A DNA stretch of 64,000 nucleotides from Sporosarcina ureae. GTDB lineage: Bacteria > Bacillota > Bacilli > Bacillales_A > Planococcaceae. Made by a program: the position numbers and the translations under genes. The stretch spans positions 399,501 through 463,500 of the forward strand of contig NZ_CP015348.1 of NCBI RefSeq assembly GCF_002109325.1, written 5' to 3'. Below the pieces are notes generated by a model. The model did not search any database, had not been told where the DNA came from, and saw only the letters and a list, made by a program, of their open reading frames with translations. How positions within the stretch are numbered: position 1 is the stretch's first letter; each line of letters begins with the position of its first letter. Positions 1-8,464 of the stretch are shown piece by piece.

Positions 1-240
1 TTGCACCATCAATGCCGGATAGCGCCACGCTAGTGTCGTAATCCATTCCTCAGTAAGCGGCATGCATAATTTCTGAAGCAATGCCTCACGTTGCATGTCT
101 GCTGTTTTCTCAAGGATGCAATTTCGCGCTTCTGTATATTTCCCCATATCGATATTCATAAGGATCAATTGCAGATCGTTCATGTGATCGTGTCGACTAA
201 ATTTCACTGCTTGCGACACATTTAGCTCATTCTTCCCCAT
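1..240 (-). CDS. spo0B: Spo0B sporulation phosphotransferase, N-terminal part (runs off window)
   Basis: Open frame of 80 codons from an ATG at 240 to the window edge, so the C-terminal part is missing. Spo0B relays phosphate from Spo0F to Spo0A in the sporulation phosphorelay. The peptide contains an H-box, RHDHMNDLQL, with the presumed phosphoryl-accepting His at residue 17, in the first helix as in the family. The N terminus is shorter than the B. subtilis protein as I remember it. A GGCGGTG ribosome binding site precedes the ATG. The position downstream of rplU-prp-rpmA is the classic order, in which obg would follow outside the window. The identification rests on the H-box plus synteny. 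Confidence 0.85.
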   Translation of the reverse strand, partial: MGKNELNVSQAVKFSRHDHMNDLQLILMNIDMGKYTEARNCILEKTADMQREALLQKLCMPLTEEWITTLAWRYPALMVQ

Positions 241-271
241 TTTTTCACCGCCAGCTGTTTTCGTACTTCTT

Positions 272-300
272 AGTATAGCATTTTCACGCGCAAATCACTA
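272..300 (-). promoter_or_regulatory. Putative spo0B promoter (extended -10)
   Basis: On the minus strand TATACT (272-277) is preceded by TG one base upstream (279-280), an extended -10. A weak -35 match, TAGTGA (295-300), lies 17 bp away. It is about 30 bp ahead of the spo0B ATG and downstream of the rpmA terminator, consistent with spo0B having its own promoter. Confidence 0.5.
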
Positions 301-366
301 AAAAAATCTTCGCCGTAGTCAAAATCGCTTAGAATATGTGTCTGAACGTTACAATGAATTGCTGTT

Positions 367-512
367 CGCTCATAGTTCATGCCTAAGCGCTCTATAAACT
401 CCCGTAGCCGCTCTTAGAAAGCGGTGAGTGATCATAGACACCCACTAATCGCTCTATCCCACGCCACAAGCGCTCATAGACACGCGTTATCCGCTCATAA
501 GGCCAAGAACTA
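367..512. repeat. Degenerate tandem repeat, seven units of about 21 bp
   Basis: Seven copies of a degenerate unit start at 367, 388, 409, 429, 450, 471 and 492. Spacing is 21 bp except for one 20-bp unit. Each starts with a variant of CGCTCATAGA on the plus strand. Other unit positions drift, with a weak preference for a CAC-rich centre. Stops in the frames I read argue against coding. It fills most of the 348-bp gap between spo0B and rpmA, and nothing else was seen there except the spo0B promoter and the rpmA terminator. Confidence 0.75.
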
Positions 513-537
513 ATCTAACAACCATCTCAAAACACAG

Positions 538-568
538 AAAAAGGACTGCAACGAGTGCAGTCCTTTTT
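538..568 (-). terminator. Terminator of the rplU-prp-rpmA operon
   Basis: Perfect 13-bp inverted repeat (538-550 with 556-568) around a 5-nt loop. On the minus strand the distal arm ends in a run of T, just after the rpmA stop. Confidence 0.9.
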
Positions 569-588
569 CACAGGGTCATGCTATCCAA

Positions 589-882
589 TTAAGCTTCTTG
601 AGTTGCTGCTGGGTAGACACTGACTTTCTTTTTGTCGCGGCCAAGACGTTCAAAACGAACGACGCCGTCAACTTTTGCGAATAGAGTATCATCTCCACCG
701 CGACCAACGTTTTCACCTGGGTGAATTTTTGTTCCGCGCTGGCGATAAAGGATTGATCCACCTGAAACATGCTGTCCATCTGCGCGCTTAGCGCCAAGAC
801 GTTTCGAATGTGAGTCACGACCGTTCTTAGTAGAACCTACTCCTTTTTTCGATGCGAAAAACTGAAGATCCAAACGTAACAT
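589..882 (-). CDS. rpmA: 50S ribosomal protein L27
   Basis: L27, 97 residues, near the peptidyl-transferase centre of the large ribosomal subunit. The protein starts [14 protein letters not shown], the Firmicute-type N-terminal extension that the protease Prp removes to expose the functional N terminus. The body has the usual basic [14 protein letters not shown] segment. I chose the ATG at 882 because an AGGAGG (891-896) lies 8 nt upstream. A GTG at 891 in frame would add MAA but has no room for a ribosome site. It follows prp closely and ends in a strong terminator. Confidence 0.97.
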   Translation of the reverse strand: MLRLDLQFFASKKGVGSTKNGRDSHSKRLGAKRADGQHVSGGSILYRQRGTKIHPGENVGRGGDDTLFAKVDGVVRFERLGRDKKKVSVYPAATQEA

Positions 883-894
883 AGCTGCCACCTC

Positions 895-1221
895 CTACTT
901 TTCAAAGGATAATTTTATAAAATCTGCATAGTCTAATTCAATCGTTTGTAAAGAAATAATCATAGCATTCAGGAGCAGCTGAACTTCAGCATCTTGTTCC
1001 GTTACCGGAAACGCCACACGTAAGTATCCGCCATCCGTCCCTTGCTCGACATCAGGTTCGATCGAAGTCAATTGCATAATGGCATTCACCGCACCAAATG
1101 ATACGGCAGAAGCACCAGCACAAACTAGATCTTGTCCGTGTTCTGCAAAGTTTGCATGACCATCCATCTCAAAGACTGAGATGCGCCCAGAAGGCTCTTT
1201 TATAATTCTGACATGTATCAT
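895..1221 (-). CDS. prp: Prp, cysteine protease that matures ribosomal protein L27
   Basis: 108-residue YsxB/Prp family protein. The catalytic pair is visible: His22 in GHANF and Cys34 in VCAGASAVS, the spacing described for the staphylococcal enzyme. It cleaves the N-terminal extension of L27, which the adjacent rpmA carries, so enzyme and substrate are co-encoded. It sits 6 nt downstream of rplU and 12 nt upstream of the rpmA start. Its own ribosome binding site is poor, suggesting translation coupled to rplU. Confidence 0.93.
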   Translation of the reverse strand: MIHVRIIKEPSGRISVFEMDGHANFAEHGQDLVCAGASAVSFGAVNAIMQLTSIEPDVEQGTDGGYLRVAFPVTEQDAEVQLLLNAMIISLQTIELDYADFIKLSFEK

Positions 1222-1227
1222 GCCGGA

Positions 1228-1536
1228 TTACAGATTGATTCCGTCAATAACGATTTTCGTGTATGGCTGACGGTGTCCTTGCTTTTTGCGATAGTTTTTC
1301 TTCGCCTTATATTTGAAAACAACAATTTTCTTTGCGCGGCCTTGCTTGACAACTTTACCTGTTACAGTTGCGCCTTCTACGAATGGAGCACCGACTTTAA
1401 CGTCATCTCCGCCCACCATTAGCACCTTGTCAAAAGTTACCACTTCATCAGCTTCACCAGCAATCTTCTCAATGAAGATTTCTTGGCCCGCTTCAACTTT
1501 GATTTGTTTTCCACCAGTTTCAATAATTGCGTACAT
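1228..1536 (-). CDS. rplU: 50S ribosomal protein L21
   Basis: 102 residues, full family length, starting [18 protein letters not shown], the standard L21 opening, and carrying the C-terminal basic [19 protein letters not shown] segment that binds 23S rRNA. A strong GGAGG lies upstream of the ATG. First gene of the rplU-prp-rpmA operon, driven by the promoter at 1649-1677 and preceded by an L21-type leader. Confidence 0.98.
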   Translation of the reverse strand: MYAIIETGGKQIKVEAGQEIFIEKIAGEADEVVTFDKVLMVGGDDVKVGAPFVEGATVTGKVVKQGRAKKIVVFKYKAKKNYRKKQGHRQPYTKIVIDGINL

Positions 1537-1543
1537 ACTTGCA

Positions 1544-1641
1544 CCTCCTCAATTTATACAGACTCGCCTTGACAGGTGATTCGACCAGCGAATACTTGAA
1601 CCTGTTCAGTGCGGTTGTAGCACGGGTGCTACAATCAATAA
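1544..1641 (-). promoter_or_regulatory. Ribosomal protein L21 leader (autoregulatory RNA)
   Basis: The transcribed spacer upstream of rplU holds a 9-bp hairpin, TTGTAGCAC paired with GTGCTACAA around CC (about 1614-1633), followed by further conserved-looking sequence. This matches the position of the L21 leader known in Bacilli, which is thought to bind L21 or L27 and control the operon. A covariance-model match was not computed. Confidence 0.7.
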
Positions 1642-1648
1642 CAGTAAA

Positions 1649-1677
1649 ATATTATCACATAGAAAACAATTGGTCAA
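1649..1677 (-). promoter_or_regulatory. rplU operon promoter
   Basis: Near-consensus sigma-A promoter on the minus strand: TTGACC (1672-1677), 17-bp spacer, TAATAT (1649-1654). It lies just upstream of the L21 leader. Confidence 0.85.
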
Positions 1678-1696
1678 GCATTATTCCCACAATCTT

Positions 1697-2314
1697 TTAA
1701 AAGAAGGAAGTCTCTTTTCTAGTCAGTTGTTCAAAGACTCGCTCATACCTCCTAAAACGATACGAAATAATATTTTGAACCGCTAAAAACGACGTAATGA
1801 TAACGAGTGGCAAACTGGCTGGCAAGTAGGCAATGAAGAACACACAAAGTGATGCGGACGCAATGATGGAATACAGTAAGAAGTTTGAGCGCGTGGTATA
1901 TTTTGTTTCTTCCGTTTCAAGTAAAACCGAGACGACTTGTCCGCCATCAAGTGGCAAGATAGGTAATAAATTGACGCTCAGTAAGATCAGTTGAATCTTC
2001 ACGAACTGCGCTTCTCCCGGGAATGACAAATACGTGCCAAGTAGTAACAGAACGGCTGTCGCGACAGGTCCACCGAGCGCCACGATCAGCCGTTGCCGTT
2101 TACTTGCCAGCTGCCGATTAACAAATTGCAATTCCCCTCCATACGGTAAAATAGTACAACTCCTAATTTTCATTCCGACGTGTCGTGCGGCCAATACGTG
2201 TCCTACTTCATGAAAAAGTAAAGAGAATAAGAGCATTGCGTACAATGACACACCACCGACGATCATGAAAAATAAAAAGATCGGTAATAATACCGGATGA
2301 ATACGGTACTTCAT
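1697..2314 (-). CDS. spoIVFB: SpoIVFB intramembrane metalloprotease
   Basis: 205-residue site-2-protease (M50) family protein, hydrophobic throughout. It has the zinc motif HEVGH (His35, Glu36, His39) and the third metal ligand Asp123 in PLDGG, preceded by NLLPILP. In sporulating Bacilli it cleaves pro-sigma-K in the outer forespore membrane and is held inactive by SpoIVFA. The start overlaps the stop of spoIVFA by 4 nt, so the two are coupled and its own ribosome site is weak. Somewhat shorter than the B. subtilis enzyme as I remember it, with only a short C-terminal tail. Confidence 0.92.
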   Translation of the reverse strand: MKYRIHPVLLPIFLFFMIVGGVSLYAMLLFSLLFHEVGHVLAARHVGMKIRSCTILPYGGELQFVNRQLASKRQRLIVALGGPVATAVLLLLGTYLSFPGEAQFVKIQLILLSVNLLPILPLDGGQVVSVLLETEETKYTTRSNFLLYSIIASASLCVFFIAYLPASLPLVIITSFLAVQNIISYRFRRYERVFEQLTRKETSFF

Positions 2315-2853
2315 TGCTGACCGTCCGACATATACGTTGCGAGTACTGTAGGCTCGAGCGGAATCCCATTGCGTTTCACGCGGATGTACACCGCTTCCTC
2401 GTCCATCATCGCAATCTCATCCCCAAGCTTCACAGCGGTGTAAGGAAGCGTCGAGAACGACCCTACGAATCCATACGTCACTTCGTCGCCGTTATCGTAC
2501 TGAACGGTCACCGTCTTGCCTGACTGCCTTGTGTAGCCCGTGAAGACGACTAGCCCACTTCCTTGCGACGTAATCGACATCGGTTGAGTATACGAGATAA
2601 TGGCACCGTCCTGATAAGGTTGGAACGATTCATACGTCTCAAACGGATTAAATACGGAATCCCCAGATACCGTGATGACTTCATCATCTGCCATCCAAGA
2701 AGAAACCCACTTCTTCATCACCACAAAGTCTTTTCCAGTCGTTACATATTGCGTTATCGGTATATTAACTAGCTGGCGTTCTTCAAGTTTTGATAAACCT
2801 ACAACAGATACCATCAGCACAATAGCGATGATCCATTTTGTTTTCCATTTCAT
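2311..2853 (-). CDS. spoIVFA: SpoIVFA, regulator of SpoIVFB with degenerate M23 domain
   Basis: About 180 residues: one N-terminal membrane segment (residues about 7-22), then an extracytoplasmic LytM/M23-like beta domain ending in VKLGDEIAMMDEEAV. The metal ligands of active M23 peptidases are not apparent, as expected for a scaffold that tethers and inhibits SpoIVFB. Clearly shorter than the B. subtilis protein (about 260 residues from memory), lacking much of the linker. I use the ATG at 2853, 4-5 nt after GGAGGGGA. An in-frame GTG at 2856 is also possible. It overlaps spoIVFB by 4 nt. Confidence 0.87.
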   Translation of the reverse strand: MKWKTKWIIAIVLMVSVVGLSKLEERQLVNIPITQYVTTGKDFVVMKKWVSSWMADDEVITVSGDSVFNPFETYESFQPYQDGAIISYTQPMSITSQGSGLVVFTGYTRQSGKTVTVQYDNGDEVTYGFVGSFSTLPYTAVKLGDEIAMMDEEAVYIRVKRNGIPLEPTVLATYMSDGQQ

Positions 2854-2912
2854 CACGTCCCCTCCCTTACCTGCAGTGTATGAAAAGAAGGAGAATTAAA
2901 TGACGAATGAAA

Positions 2913-2944
2913 AAAACTCAGTACCATTAAAGGCACTGAGTTTT
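2913..2944 (-). terminator. Terminator after minD
   Basis: Inverted repeat AAAACTCAGT / ACTGAGTTTT (2913-2922 with 2935-2944), T-rich on the distal minus-strand side. It separates the mreBCD-minCD unit from spoIVFA-spoIVFB. Confidence 0.8.
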
Positions 2945-2953
2945 ACGATTGTA

Positions 2954-3754
2954 TTATTTGCCGAACATGTTTTTGATTTTACCGAAGAATCCTGATTTAC
3001 TTTTCTCCATCGTCATCAATGGCACAGACTCACCTAAGATGCGTCGGGCAATGTTACGATAGCCTATTGCTGCAGGGTTTGTCGGGTCCATCACGACAGG
3101 TTCACCTTTATTTGAAGCAGAAATAACGTTTTGGTCGTCCATTACGATACCGAGTAGATCAATCGACAAATGCGTCGTGATTTCATTGACATCTAATGTT
3201 TCGCCGCTTTCCATCATGCCGCTTCTAATACGATTGATAATCAATTTTGGCGGTTCCAATCCTTCTTCCGCTTCTAGCAGTCCAATAATTCGGTCTGCGT
3301 CACGTACAGCGGAAATTTCTGGAGTCGTCACGACAATTGCGCGATCCGCACCAGAAATAGCGTTTTTGAAACCTTGTTCGATTCCTGCTGGGCAGTCAAT
3401 CAAGACATAATCATAATCTTGCTTTAATTCCAAAACGAGCTTCTTCATCTGTTCAGGATTTACGGCACTCTTATCAGTCGTCTGTGCTGCTGGCAGCAAG
3501 AACAGTCGATCTTCGAAACGCTTGTCCTTCACAAGAGCCTGGTGTACTTTACAACGCTCTTCCACCACATCGACCAAATCATAAATGATCCGGTTTTCTA
3601 AGCCAAGAATAACGTCCAAGTTACGCAGACCGATATCTGTATCGATTAAACACACTTTTTTCCCTTGTAACGCAAGAGCGGTGCCTAGATTGGCTGACGT
3701 TGTTGTTTTACCAACGCCACCTTTACCAGAAGTAATAACAATTGCTTCTCCCAA
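2954..3754 (-). CDS. minD: Septum site-determining ATPase MinD
   Basis: 266 residues, close to the B. subtilis length. Deviant Walker A KGGVGKTT near the N terminus, Walker B-type VLIDCPAG, and a C-terminal amphipathic membrane-targeting helix (FFGKIKNMFGK). MinD recruits MinC to block polar FtsZ assembly. I chose the TTG at 3754, giving the family start (M)GEAIVITSGKGG. An AGGGAGG lies 8-9 nt upstream, embedded in the last codons of minC, and minC stops one base before the TTG. The longer frame beginning MLHLREVYN overlaps minC and is not supported by the family. Confidence 0.96.
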   Translation of the reverse strand: MGEAIVITSGKGGVGKTTTSANLGTALALQGKKVCLIDTDIGLRNLDVILGLENRIIYDLVDVVEERCKVHQALVKDKRFEDRLFLLPAAQTTDKSAVNPEQMKKLVLELKQDYDYVLIDCPAGIEQGFKNAISGADRAIVVTTPEISAVRDADRIIGLLEAEEGLEPPKLIINRIRSGMMESGETLDVNEITTHLSIDLLGIVMDDQNVISASNKGEPVVMDPTNPAAIGYRNIARRILGESVPLMTMEKSKSGFFGKIKNMFGK

Positions 3755-3755
3755 A

Positions 3756-4427
3756 TTATATACCTCCCTTAAATGTAGCAAGGTCCGGACGTAAATATCG
3801 GAGCTCCTGAAGACGGTCTATCGCAATCTGCCCATTCTTTTGAAGATACGCACATTCCATTTCAGGTTGCTCAGAAAGAACCGTCAATTCGTCGGTCATG
3901 ATCTCGATCTTATCCGCAATTTTCAGATGCGTCGCCTCCAGCCAAGATGCAGCAATGACTGCGTCTTTATTGCCTTGTGCGCCCGCATGTGCAATGCCTT
4001 TGACACGACCGAGTACATAAATACTGCCGCCTGCAATGACTTGCCCACTCTGATTGACATCACCGATAATAACCAAATCGCCATCAGCCTTTACGACTTG
4101 ACCCGATCGAACGATTCCTATATAGGTTTCGGACTGCTTCTCGATCAACTTTCTCTCACACTCTTTTAACGAAATGACGTCACTATGTACCTTCGAAACT
4201 CGCAAATGAGGGGAAGTATGAATGACCGATTGAATTTTGTTCATGTCTTTCTCGTCACAATAACGATGCCCTAGATGCAACTGCACTTCAGACACACCTT
4301 CGAGCACACTGCTCTGTACTTTTTCTTTCAACTCACCTAGTAAATCGGAAAATGCGCAATGATCATCCAATCGTAAAACTAAGCCGTCTTTTGTACCTTT
4401 TATCGTTATCAACTGTGATTTCGTCAC
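3756..4427 (-). CDS. minC: Septum formation inhibitor MinC
   Basis: 223-residue MinC: an N-terminal FtsZ-binding domain (residues 1-105 or so) and a C-terminal beta-helical domain with GDVNQSGQVIAGGSIYVLGRVKGIAHAG, the glycine-rich signature that dimerises and binds MinD. It starts with GTG, with GAGGTG 6 nt upstream. It lies just downstream of mreD, in the usual mreBCD-minCD order, and is coupled to minD. Confidence 0.96.
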   Translation of the reverse strand: MTKSQLITIKGTKDGLVLRLDDHCAFSDLLGELKEKVQSSVLEGVSEVQLHLGHRYCDEKDMNKIQSVIHTSPHLRVSKVHSDVISLKECERKLIEKQSETYIGIVRSGQVVKADGDLVIIGDVNQSGQVIAGGSIYVLGRVKGIAHAGAQGNKDAVIAASWLEATHLKIADKIEIMTDELTVLSEQPEMECAYLQKNGQIAIDRLQELRYLRPDLATFKGGI

Positions 4428-4446
4428 CTACATCACCTCACAATAC

Positions 4447-4968
4447 TTAAAAACCTGCTTGCTTTTGAAAAAATCTTTTTTCTGTAATCTGTTTGAATAG
4501 ATAACCGAACATTACGATGAATAATGAGTTCGCAATCATTGTCGGAACTAGTCGATGCGTGAAAAATTCACCGAAATCAATAAAAGTCAACGCAATCACA
4601 CTAGCAAAAAAGTACGACAACAATTCCAGTAACACAATCATTACTAATGATAATACCATAACTGTCACCGTATGACGCTCAATTTGTCGAATTACTAACG
4701 CAGCAACGTAACAAATCAGCGGATACATGAATGTGTATAATCCAATAATATCAATATGATACATATCATACAACAGTCCAAGGATAAATCCGTAAATAAT
4801 CGCTCGCTTGCTATTATAATACGTCGCAATGAAAATTAAATAGACGATTACGAACCTTGGCACCAAAATATACAAATCTCCGCTTATTTCAATCGGTGAA
4901 AACAGACTGAAAATCGGTTCCAGGAAAAACAAGAGTCCAGCAATCACAGGAATGATGAATCGGATCAT
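4447..4968 (-). CDS. mreD: Rod shape-determining membrane protein MreD
   Basis: 173 residues, almost entirely membrane segments, the typical MreD profile of about five helices. It partners MreC and MreB in the elongation machinery. The start overlaps the mreC stop by 4 nt (ATGA). Sequence identity alone would be weak for this fast-evolving family, but size, hydrophobicity and position between mreC and minC make the call safe. Confidence 0.93.
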   Translation of the reverse strand: MIRFIIPVIAGLLFFLEPIFSLFSPIEISGDLYILVPRFVIVYLIFIATYYNSKRAIIYGFILGLLYDMYHIDIIGLYTFMYPLICYVAALVIRQIERHTVTVMVLSLVMIVLLELLSYFFASVIALTFIDFGEFFTHRLVPTMIANSLFIVMFGYLFKQITEKRFFQKQAGF

Positions 4969-5858
4969 GATTCATCGTCCCCTTTAGCATCCGCGGAGTT
5001 GCCTCCGTCCGTACCATCCACAACCGTCATCGTCCGCTTCGCAATCATCACATGATCGAGTTGCGAGAAGCTTGCTGCCGGTTTGATATACGCTAATTTC
5101 GTCAGACCAAAGTCATCCGTAGAAACTTCAGTTACTTCCCCTATTAAAATACCTTTCGGGAAGATTCCTCCGAGACCAGAAGACGTCACTTGCATTCCTT
5201 TTTTTACTTTAAAGCTCGAATCAATCCGCTTCATGATCAATTGTCGGGAAGCTCGATCATATCCTTCGATCAAACCGAACATTTCCTCTTCACCTACAAC
5301 CATTGCCGCCACACGGAAAGCACTATTTTCCGTTGAAATCAATTCAACTGTAGACGTAAAAGGAGTCGATAGAATCACTTTCCCGATCAATCCTTGCGCT
5401 GTCATGACCGCCATATTGACGCCCACTCCAGACGTCGTTCCTTTATCGATGATGACCTTCTCTTCCCATTGATCGGGATTACGCGAGATCACCGTAGACT
5501 GGATCGGCTCAAATGCACGCAGGTCCTCTTGTTTATCAATAATTCCCCGCAACTTCACATTATTCGCTTTCACATCTACTAACTCCGCTTCCATAGCGGC
5601 ATACGTTTCCAGACGCTCTTTTAATCGTTTGTTTTCTTCGTATGTATTAAGCATCGTATCAATATTCTCAATGAGTCCCGTCACAAAGTGGGCTGGTTTC
5701 GTAACGAGCGACTGCCCGAAACCTACGACATCTTTCACTGCTTGTTCCGGTACATTTGCATGATTTCGGTCACGAAGTGAAAATGCAATTAATGCCACTA
5801 GGACGATTACTCCTACTAATAAAATGATTAATCGTTTATTGGAAAAAAAACGCGGCAT
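4965..5858 (-). CDS. mreC: Cell shape-determining protein MreC
   Basis: 297 residues: cytoplasmic N terminus, one membrane helix (about 9-27), a coiled-coil stretch (about 60-100), then the beta-rich periplasm-facing domain with VISRNPDQWEEKVIIDKGT and GLIGKVI typical of MreC. The C terminus ends in an acidic, Asp/Gly-rich tail (DGTDGGNSADAKGDDES). MreC scaffolds penicillin-binding proteins with MreB/MreD. ATG preceded by GGAGGAG. Confidence 0.95.
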   Translation of the reverse strand: MPRFFSNKRLIILLVGVIVLVALIAFSLRDRNHANVPEQAVKDVVGFGQSLVTKPAHFVTGLIENIDTMLNTYEENKRLKERLETYAAMEAELVDVKANNVKLRGIIDKQEDLRAFEPIQSTVISRNPDQWEEKVIIDKGTTSGVGVNMAVMTAQGLIGKVILSTPFTSTVELISTENSAFRVAAMVVGEEEMFGLIEGYDRASRQLIMKRIDSSFKVKKGMQVTSSGLGGIFPKGILIGEVTEVSTDDFGLTKLAYIKPAASFSQLDHVMIAKRTMTVVDGTDGGNSADAKGDDES

Positions 5859-5882
5859 TGCCTACATCTCCTCCAATTAGTA

Positions 5883-6896
5883 TTATGACTGAATCTTCTT
5901 GATCAGTTCTAAATTATCCAGCGCTTTACCTGTTCCAATCACGACACAGTCGAGCGTGTTTTCTGCAACGAATGCAGGCATTTTAGTTTCTTCGGAAATC
6001 GCTTTATCAAGGTTACGAAGTAATGAACCGCCACCTGTTAAGACAATTCCACGCTCCATGACGTCTGACGCCAATTCAGGTGGTGTCTGCTCAAGCGTCT
6101 TCCGCATACCTTCAATAATCAAATCCATAGGCTCACGCAATGCTTTCGTGATTTCCTGTGAATTAATCTCCATCGTTTTCGGCAGACCCGTCAACAAGTC
6201 ACGGCCGTGAATATCCATTTTTTCGGTTTTATCCAAATCAAACGCCGAACCGATTTGCATTTTGATGTTTTCAGCTGTACGTTCACCGATCATCAATTTA
6301 TATTCTTTACGGATGTACGTTATGATAGCCGTATCCATGGAATCTCCACCTACACGGATCGATGTGCTCGTTACAATACCGCCGAGCGAAATAATAGCAA
6401 CTTCTGTTGTTCCTCCACCTATATCGACGACCATACTGCCGGTTGGTTCCCATACAGGTAAATCCGCACCAATCGCAGCCGCAAATGGCTCTTCAATCGT
6501 ATACGCAGCTTTTGCACCCGCCTGAATTGCAGCATCTGTCACTGCACGCTGTTCGACTGACGTAATACCGTAAGGCACACAAACCATCACAGTCGGCTTC
6601 GTCCAAGAAGTGCCAGTTGACTTTAACGCTTCTTTTAAATAATGACGAATCATATCCGTTGTTGTTTCAAAATCTGCAATAACTCCTTCTCGCATCGGTC
6701 GAATAGCCACGACTGAGCTCGGAGTACGTCCGATCATCGCATGTGCTTCACTGCCTACTGCAACGATTTCACCAGTCGTCGTATTTTTCGCTACGACAGA
6801 TGGCTCCCTTAGCACAATACCTTTATCTTTAATGAAAACTAGAGTATTGGCTGTTCCCAAGTCAATTCCTACGTTTCGTGATCTGAAACCAAACAA
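5883..6896 (-). CDS. mreB: Rod shape-determining protein MreB (bacterial actin)
   Basis: 337 residues, full length. Actin-fold phosphate loops are visible: [11 protein letters not shown] at the N terminus and [16 protein letters not shown] in the middle, with VLTGGGSLL near the C terminus. It forms membrane-associated filaments directing lateral wall synthesis. The start is a TTG at 6896 preceded by GGGGAG, giving [14 protein letters not shown]. First gene of mreB-mreC-mreD-minC-minD. Confidence 0.97.
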   Translation of the reverse strand: MFGFRSRNVGIDLGTANTLVFIKDKGIVLREPSVVAKNTTTGEIVAVGSEAHAMIGRTPSSVVAIRPMREGVIADFETTTDMIRHYLKEALKSTGTSWTKPTVMVCVPYGITSVEQRAVTDAAIQAGAKAAYTIEEPFAAAIGADLPVWEPTGSMVVDIGGGTTEVAIISLGGIVTSTSIRVGGDSMDTAIITYIRKEYKLMIGERTAENIKMQIGSAFDLDKTEKMDIHGRDLLTGLPKTMEINSQEITKALREPMDLIIEGMRKTLEQTPPELASDVMERGIVLTGGGSLLRNLDKAISEETKMPAFVAENTLDCVVIGTGKALDNLELIKKIQS

Positions 6897-6952
6897 GTCA
6901 ATTCTCCCCTTCTACAAAAACCGTCATCGGTGTTGTTAAAAGCATACACCAC

Positions 6953-6981
6953 ATTATAACGGAAAGGTAACTTAATTTACA
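6953..6981 (-). promoter_or_regulatory. Putative mreB operon promoter
   Basis: Minus strand: consensus -10 TATAAT (6953-6958) and a weak -35 TGTAAA (6976-6981) separated by 17 bp, about 55 bp before the mreB start and downstream of the radC terminator. Confidence 0.6.
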
Positions 6982-7011
6982 GCGTCACATAGCTAGTTTG
7001 CGAAAAATAGC

Positions 7012-7038
7012 AAAAAAGAGACTGATTTCCCAGTCCCC
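7012..7038 (-). terminator. Terminator after radC
   Basis: Stem of 8 bp with G-U pairs (7017-7024 with 7031-7038), followed on the minus strand by a run of T. It separates maf-radC from mreB. Confidence 0.75.
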
Positions 7039-7065
7039 TCACTTTTTCCGACACGATTCATGCTT

Positions 7066-7764
7066 TTAGATGTATCCTTTGTCTTTTAAACTAATGAATT
7101 TCTGATCCCCGATGATAATATGATCAAGCACATCCACACCCATGATCTGCCCCGCTTCCATGAGGCGTTTCGTCACCTCGATATCTTCCCTCGAAGGCGT
7201 GGTGTCACCGCTCGGATGATTATGGGAAATAATCATCGACGCAGCCGAACGTTTAAACGCTTCTCGAAACACTTCACGCGGATGCACGATGGAAGAATTC
7301 AAACTGCCAATGAAAATCGTCTGCTTATGTAGTACTTCATTTTTTACATTTAAAAACAACACCACAAAATGTTCTTGATTCAACGACGACATATCCGTCA
7401 TCAAATAATTCGCAGCATCTTCCGGTGAACGAATCTTATACCGTTCATGCGGTGCTGTCCGATACAAACGCTTGCCAAGTTCCGCTGCCGCAAGCAACTG
7501 CACCGCCTTCGCTTCACCGATCCCTTTAATCTTTGTCATCTCATCAACTGTCAACTCTTTCAAATCCTGCAAACGGTCAATTGTTGACAACACACGGTTC
7601 GCAAGCACTAATACAGACTCTGAACGTGAGCCTGTACGCAACAAGATCGCCAACAATTCTTGATTGGATAAATTGCCTGCCCCTTCCCGAATCAGCCGTT
7701 CACGGGGCCTGTCAGCGATATGCACATCGCGGATCATCATCTGCGGTGCCAAATCAAGTGGCAT
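7066..7764 (-). CDS. radC: RadC family JAMM-domain protein
   Basis: 232 residues. N-terminal helix-hairpin-helix region (about residues 15-90, with IKGIGEAKAVQLLAA) and a C-terminal JAB/MPN metalloprotease-like domain with SHNHPSGDTTPSREDI, the HxHx(7)D zinc motif. Once linked to DNA repair, but its function remains unsettled. The ATG overlaps the maf stop (TAATG). The maf-radC-mreB order is conserved in Bacilli. Confidence 0.94.
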   Translation of the reverse strand: MPLDLAPQMMIRDVHIADRPRERLIREGAGNLSNQELLAILLRTGSRSESVLVLANRVLSTIDRLQDLKELTVDEMTKIKGIGEAKAVQLLAAAELGKRLYRTAPHERYKIRSPEDAANYLMTDMSSLNQEHFVVLFLNVKNEVLHKQTIFIGSLNSSIVHPREVFREAFKRSAASMIISHNHPSGDTTPSREDIEVTKRLMEAGQIMGVDVLDHIIIGDQKFISLKDKGYI

Positions 7765-8363
7765 TACGTGTCACCGCCTTCTAACATCAGCAAACCTTCC
7801 CCACGCATCCGATTGACCAGATCACTGACCGGCAACCCGACAATGTTTTGATAATCGCCTACCATATTTTCCACAAACAACATCCCTTGCGTCTGGATGC
7901 CATACGCTCCTGCTTTATCCGAAGCGTCACCCGATTTCACATATGCACGAACGAGTTCTTCATCCAGTTTTCTGAACTTCACTTGCGATAAACCGGAAAA
8001 CTGGATTATCTTGCCCTTCGCAAGGATCGTCACACCCGTAATTACTTCATGTAACTCTCCAGATAACTCCATTAAGAAATCGATAGCTTGCTGATCGTCT
8101 TCAGGCTTCGGGAATACTTTGCCTTCTCTTACCACAATCGTATCCGCCGCAATGATGATCTCCTCCTGTGACTCAAATACCGCATGCGCCTTTCGCTCCG
8201 ATAAACGCACCGCATATTCATACGGTTCTTCAGGCGTGAACGGCACATCCTCATCAACATCACTCGGTCTCACCGCAAAATCAATTCCTGCCAACTGCAA
8301 TAGTTCTTTACGTCTCGGCGAAGAAGAAGCGAGAACAATAGGTTTTATACTTGTAAATTTCAT
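7764..8363 (-). CDS. maf: Maf nucleoside triphosphate pyrophosphatase / septum inhibitor
   Basis: 199 residues starting with IVLASSSPRRKELLQLAGIDF, the Maf signature for nucleotide binding, and containing ADTIVV and GAYGIQ(TQG) motifs. The family hydrolyses non-canonical or modified NTPs, and in Bacillus overproduction blocks septation. ATG preceded by AAAGGGGG. Between the SpoIIB-like gene and radC, as in B. subtilis. Confidence 0.94.
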   Translation of the reverse strand: MKFTSIKPIVLASSSPRRKELLQLAGIDFAVRPSDVDEDVPFTPEEPYEYAVRLSERKAHAVFESQEEIIIAADTIVVREGKVFPKPEDDQQAIDFLMELSGELHEVITGVTILAKGKIIQFSGLSQVKFRKLDEELVRAYVKSGDASDKAGAYGIQTQGMLFVENMVGDYQNIVGLPVSDLVNRMRGEGLLMLEGGDT

Positions 8364-8412
8364 TGGAACAACCCCCTTTTTTCATAGTGTACGCTATTGC
8401 AGGCGATTTGAA

Positions 8413-8464
8413 AAAAGGGCAAAATTCAATTCTTCCCCGTATTTCGGCTCAAAATTGAATTTTG
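8413..8464 (-). terminator. Terminator overlapping the 3' end of the SpoIIB-like gene
   Basis: 12-bp inverted repeat (8420-8431 with 8453-8464) with a T-run on the minus-strand distal side. The proximal arm lies inside the last codons of the upstream gene. Confidence 0.65.

Noticed and set aside
367..512. Repeat read as a CRISPR array or as a 7-residue coding repeat
   Set aside because: Units adjoin without spacers, are only about 21 bp and degenerate, and the frames I read contain stops.
2954..3781. Longer MinD start beginning MLHLREVYN
   Set aside because: It would overlap minC. The TTG at 3754 has a good ribosome site and gives the family N terminus.
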